Origin: Actinocrinis sp046724665
Lineage (GTDB): Bacteria > Actinomycetota > Actinomycetes > Streptomycetales > Catenulisporaceae
Direction: 5' to 3'
DNA: 8,488 nt
NCBI GenBank assembly: GCA_046724665.1
Contig: JBKOWZ010000241.1
Coordinates: forward strand, 1 to 8,488
Below the pieces are notes generated by a model. The model was not told where the DNA came from and made no database searches. It saw only the letters and a program-made list of their open reading frames with translations. The position numbers and the translations under genes are program-made. This document shows positions 5,943-8,488 of this stretch, one piece after another (position 1 is the first letter of the stretch; each line of letters begins with the position of its first letter).

Positions 5943-6461
5943 TCACCTGCGCACTTCCACCGTGCCCGCCCACCGGTCGTGCAGCCCGCGCCCGTCGCGG
6001 TCCCAGACCACCGCCGGGACCACCAGCAGCAGCAACACCGTGCGCACTACCACGTGCACCGGCGTCAGCGGCCCGCCGAGCTTGCCGACCCGCAGCCCGA
6101 ACAGCCGTTTGCCGAGCGTGAAGCCGAGGAGCGACAGCAGCACCAGGTGCTCGGCCGCGAAGATCGCGATCGTCCCCCACTGGCCCTGCGCCGAGGAGGG
6201 CCCCCAGCCGACCGCCGCCGCCACGGCGTAGGCGGCCACCCAGTCCACCATCAGCGCGCCGAGCCGGCGCCCCTGCGGGGCCAGCGAGCCCGGTCCCGAC
6301 TCGGGCAGGCCGAGCCGCTCGCCGCGGTACGTCCACTCGTCCTGCCCCGACTCGATCCTGGGGCCCTCGAGCCAGCCGCCCAGGGCCGCGCGGCGGCTGG
6401 GTGCGGAGTCGGCGCCGGCACCGGACCGGGGCGCGGGCGCAGGGGACTGAGAGGTCGTCAT
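5943..6461 (-). CDS. RDD family membrane protein
   Basis: The product has 172 residues. A low-complexity N-terminus rich in Pro, Ser and Ala (1-25) leads to the conserved actinobacterial segment GWLEGPRIES, YRGERLGLPESGPGSLA (29-61). The RDD domain begins with GRRLGALMVDW (64-74), carrying Arg65/Arg66 and Asp73 in membrane helix 1 (about 67-88). Helix 2 is at about 95-113 and is followed by GFTLGKRLFGLRV (113-125). Helix 3 is at about 136-153 and ends in WDRDGRGLHDRWAGT (153-167), the closing Asp motif. The protein sits in the cytoplasmic membrane; some RDD proteins are linked to ion exchange but no role is established for this group. The ATG at 6461 follows TACCGT by 7 bases; a longer in-frame extension lacks family similarity. 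It is divergent from glnA and convergent with the DUF4191 gene. Confidence 0.92.
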   Translation of the reverse strand: MTTSQSPAPAPRSGAGADSAPSRRAALGGWLEGPRIESGQDEWTYRGERLGLPESGPGSLAPQGRRLGALMVDWVAAYAVAAAVGWGPSSAQGQWGTIAIFAAEHLVLLSLLGFTLGKRLFGLRVGKLGGPLTPVHVVVRTVLLLLVVPAVVWDRDGRGLHDRWAGTVEVRR

Positions 6462-6468
6462 GCCTACC

Positions 6469-6474
6469 ACGGTA
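6469..6474 (-). promoter_or_regulatory. Candidate -10 element of the RDD gene (possible leaderless transcript)
   Basis: On the minus strand TACCGT fits TANNNT and ends 7 bases before the ATG at 6461. The intervening GGTAGGC contains a GGTAGG that is too close to the start codon to act as a normal ribosome site. Confidence 0.38.
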
Positions 6475-6627
6475 GCCGTAGGAAACAATTCGGCTGTGCC
6501 GGGGTCCCAATCCGGCAGCGATCCGGCCAAAGGGAGCGCCGCACGCCCTGCGCAGCTAGCCGCCCCCGCGGGGTCACCGCGCCGGCCATCACCGCCGCCC
6601 ACAAAATGTAGCGTTGCGCACGGCCGT

Positions 6628-6665
6628 GTAACGTGCAGGAAACAAAAGGGACATGGACGGGAAAT
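6628..6665 (+). promoter_or_regulatory. GlnR operator upstream of glnA
   Basis: The layout is GTAAC-N6-GAAAC-N6-GACAT-N6-GAAAT, matching the two-site streptomycete GlnR pattern GTNAC-N6-GAAAC repeated at 22-base spacing. The first a/b pair (6628-6632 and 6639-6643) is perfect; the second (6650-6654 and 6661-6665) is degenerate with exact spacing. GlnR is the OmpR-type nitrogen regulator that activates glnA under nitrogen limitation in Streptomyces. The downstream end lies about 10 bases before a possible -10 element, a position suited to activation. Confidence 0.85.
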
Positions 6666-6675
6666 GGCCTCTACC

Positions 6676-6681
6676 TATCGT
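6676..6681 (+). promoter_or_regulatory. Possible -10 element of glnA
   Basis: TATCGT fits TANNNT and begins 11 bases after the last base of the GlnR operator, so the operator occupies the -35 region. No -35 hexamer is seen, as expected for an activator-dependent promoter. Transcription would start near 6688, giving a leader of about 175 bases. Confidence 0.45.
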
Positions 6682-6707
6682 TCCCGGCCAGAGCCTTTCG
6701 CGAGGTG

Positions 6708-6839
6708 CGGGCCCGAGGCCCGTGGCGGGACAGCAGGCGAACCGTGTGGGGGCTTGCGCGCACTCGCCGATCCAACTGGTAAAGCCCCCGCTCAGTGACC
6801 ATCGCGTTCCCGAGTCGGGCCGGCGCCGCAGCGGCGCCG
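6708..6839 (+). other. Structured 5' leader of glnA with three stem-loops
   Basis: Three inverted repeats lie one after another. First, CGGGCC-CGA-GGCCCG (6708-6722), 6 pairs. Second, GGGGGCTT (6748-6755) with AAGCCCCC (6782-6789), 8 perfect pairs and up to 10 counting a G-U and a G-C outside, around a 26-base loop. Third, CGGCGCCG-CAG-CGGCGCCG (6821-6839), 8 GC pairs ending 13 bases before the ribosome site. No T-run follows any of them. They could tune transcript stability, attenuation or translation of glnA; GC-rich chance pairing is the alternative, less likely for the second stem. Confidence 0.45.
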
Positions 6840-6852
6840 ACCGCGCCGGGTC

Positions 6853-6860
6853 GAGGAGGA
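6853..6860 (+). promoter_or_regulatory. Ribosome binding site of glnA
   Basis: GAGGAGGA ends 3 bases before the GTG at 6864 and is the strongest Shine-Dalgarno match in the window. It fixes the glnA start at 6864 rather than the in-frame GTG at 6795. Confidence 0.9.
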
Positions 6861-6863
6861 ATA

Positions 6864-8291
<1,428 letters not shown>

Positions 8292-8352
8292 ACACCCGCT
8301 CTGACCTGTGGAAACGCTAGATGCACCGAAACTCGCGCTCGCCTAGCCCGAG

Positions 8353-8367
8353 CCTGTGATCTACAGG
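8353..8367 (+). terminator. Short hairpin downstream of glnA
   Basis: CCTGT and ACAGG form a perfect 5-base stem around the loop GATCT, about 60 bases after the glnA stop codon. It is short and lacks a T-run, so a terminator role is only possible. Confidence 0.25.
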
Positions 8368-8398
8368 TTCACCGCACAAGACGGCTTCGGATCCGGCT

Positions 8399-8417
8399 CA
8401 CCCCTCCCCATGGGGTG
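8399..8417 (+). terminator. Hairpin downstream of glnA, likely terminator candidate
   Basis: CACCCC and GGGGTG form a perfect 6-base stem around a 7-base loop; within it CCCCATGGGG (8406-8415) is an alternative palindrome. It lies 107 bases after glnA with no gene between. No T-run follows. Confidence 0.35.
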
Positions 8418-8450
8418 ATCTTGGAAGAAGCAAGTGGCAATTGAACGAAA

Positions 8451-8488
8451 GGGCCCGGCGTTCGGCCCGGCTCCGCGGACAGCGGAGC
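8451..8488. terminator. Tandem GC-rich hairpins at the right window edge
   Basis: GGGCC (8451-8455) pairs with GGCCC (8464-8468) around an 8-base loop, and directly after it GCTCCGC (8470-8476) pairs perfectly with GCGGAGC (8482-8488) around GGACA. GGCCCGG is also a direct repeat (8452-8458, 8464-8470). They could terminate glnA or a convergent gene beyond the window, or belong to a structured RNA; the window ends on the last base of the stem. Confidence 0.4.

Larger units (their letters stand above)
6462..6863. other. Divergent intergenic region between the RDD gene and glnA
   Basis: This 402-base stretch has no convincing gene. From left to right it holds the RDD promoter candidate (6469-6474), about 150 bases with no recognised signal except a 10-base palindrome CACGGCCGTG (6619-6628), the GlnR operator (6628-6665), a possible glnA -10 element (6676-6681), and a roughly 175-base glnA leader with three stem-loops and a strong ribosome site. 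An ATG at 6653 opens a frame running past the glnA start, but it lies inside the operator and upstream of the likely transcription start. Confidence 0.7.

Noticed and set aside
8301..8332. A second GlnR-like site after glnA (two GAAAC motifs at 8311 and 8328)
   Set aside because: No GTNAC lies at the required 6-base spacing before either GAAAC, and the two are 17 rather than 22 bases apart.

Overview
The window is high-GC actinobacterial DNA: nearly every codon in the recognisable genes ends in G or C, GTG starts occur, and the core gene order lipB - lipA - small protein - DUF4191 membrane protein - RDD protein - glnA is the order I remember from Streptomyces (around SCO2193-SCO2198) and, without the small protein, from Mycobacterium tuberculosis (Rv2217-Rv2220). 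The GlnA sequence is close to the streptomycete type and a GlnR-type operator precedes it. The host is probably a Streptomyces-like or related actinobacterium; I cannot name the genus.

Layout. Positions 2-595 (+) hold the C-terminal part of an FAD-dependent oxidoreductase cut by the window edge. It meets, tail to tail with a 4-base overlap, a gene on the minus strand (592-1707) for a two-part protein: a shortened alpha/beta-hydrolase-like domain without its catalytic residues, followed by a TPMT-like SAM-dependent methyltransferase. A Gfo/Idh/MocA oxidoreductase follows on the same strand (1836-2819). The divergent gap 2820-2993 carries a CRP-like palindrome and probably two promoters. On the plus strand lie lipB (2994-3692) and lipA (3695-4657), translationally coupled and together making the lipoyl cofactor by the octanoyl-transfer/sulfur-insertion route. 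Next come a 76-residue protein of unknown function (4774-5004) and a two-helix membrane protein of family DUF4191 (5116-5871). A perfect hairpin over the DUF4191 stop codon separates it from a convergent RDD membrane protein gene (5943-6461, minus). The last gene is glnA (6864-8291, plus), type I glutamine synthetase with its adenylylation tyrosine, preceded by a GlnR operator and a long leader with three strong stem-loops. The final 197 bases hold only hairpins.

The region from lipB to glnA is conserved housekeeping sequence (lipoate synthesis, membrane proteins, nitrogen assimilation). The left 2.8 kb looks more variable. I see no mobile element, CRISPR array, tRNA or rRNA, and no evidence of a new multi-gene system. 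The points most worth checking are the pseudo-hydrolase/methyltransferase fusion, three genes whose -10-like motif lies exactly 7 bases before the ATG (possible leaderless transcripts), and the structured glnA leader.
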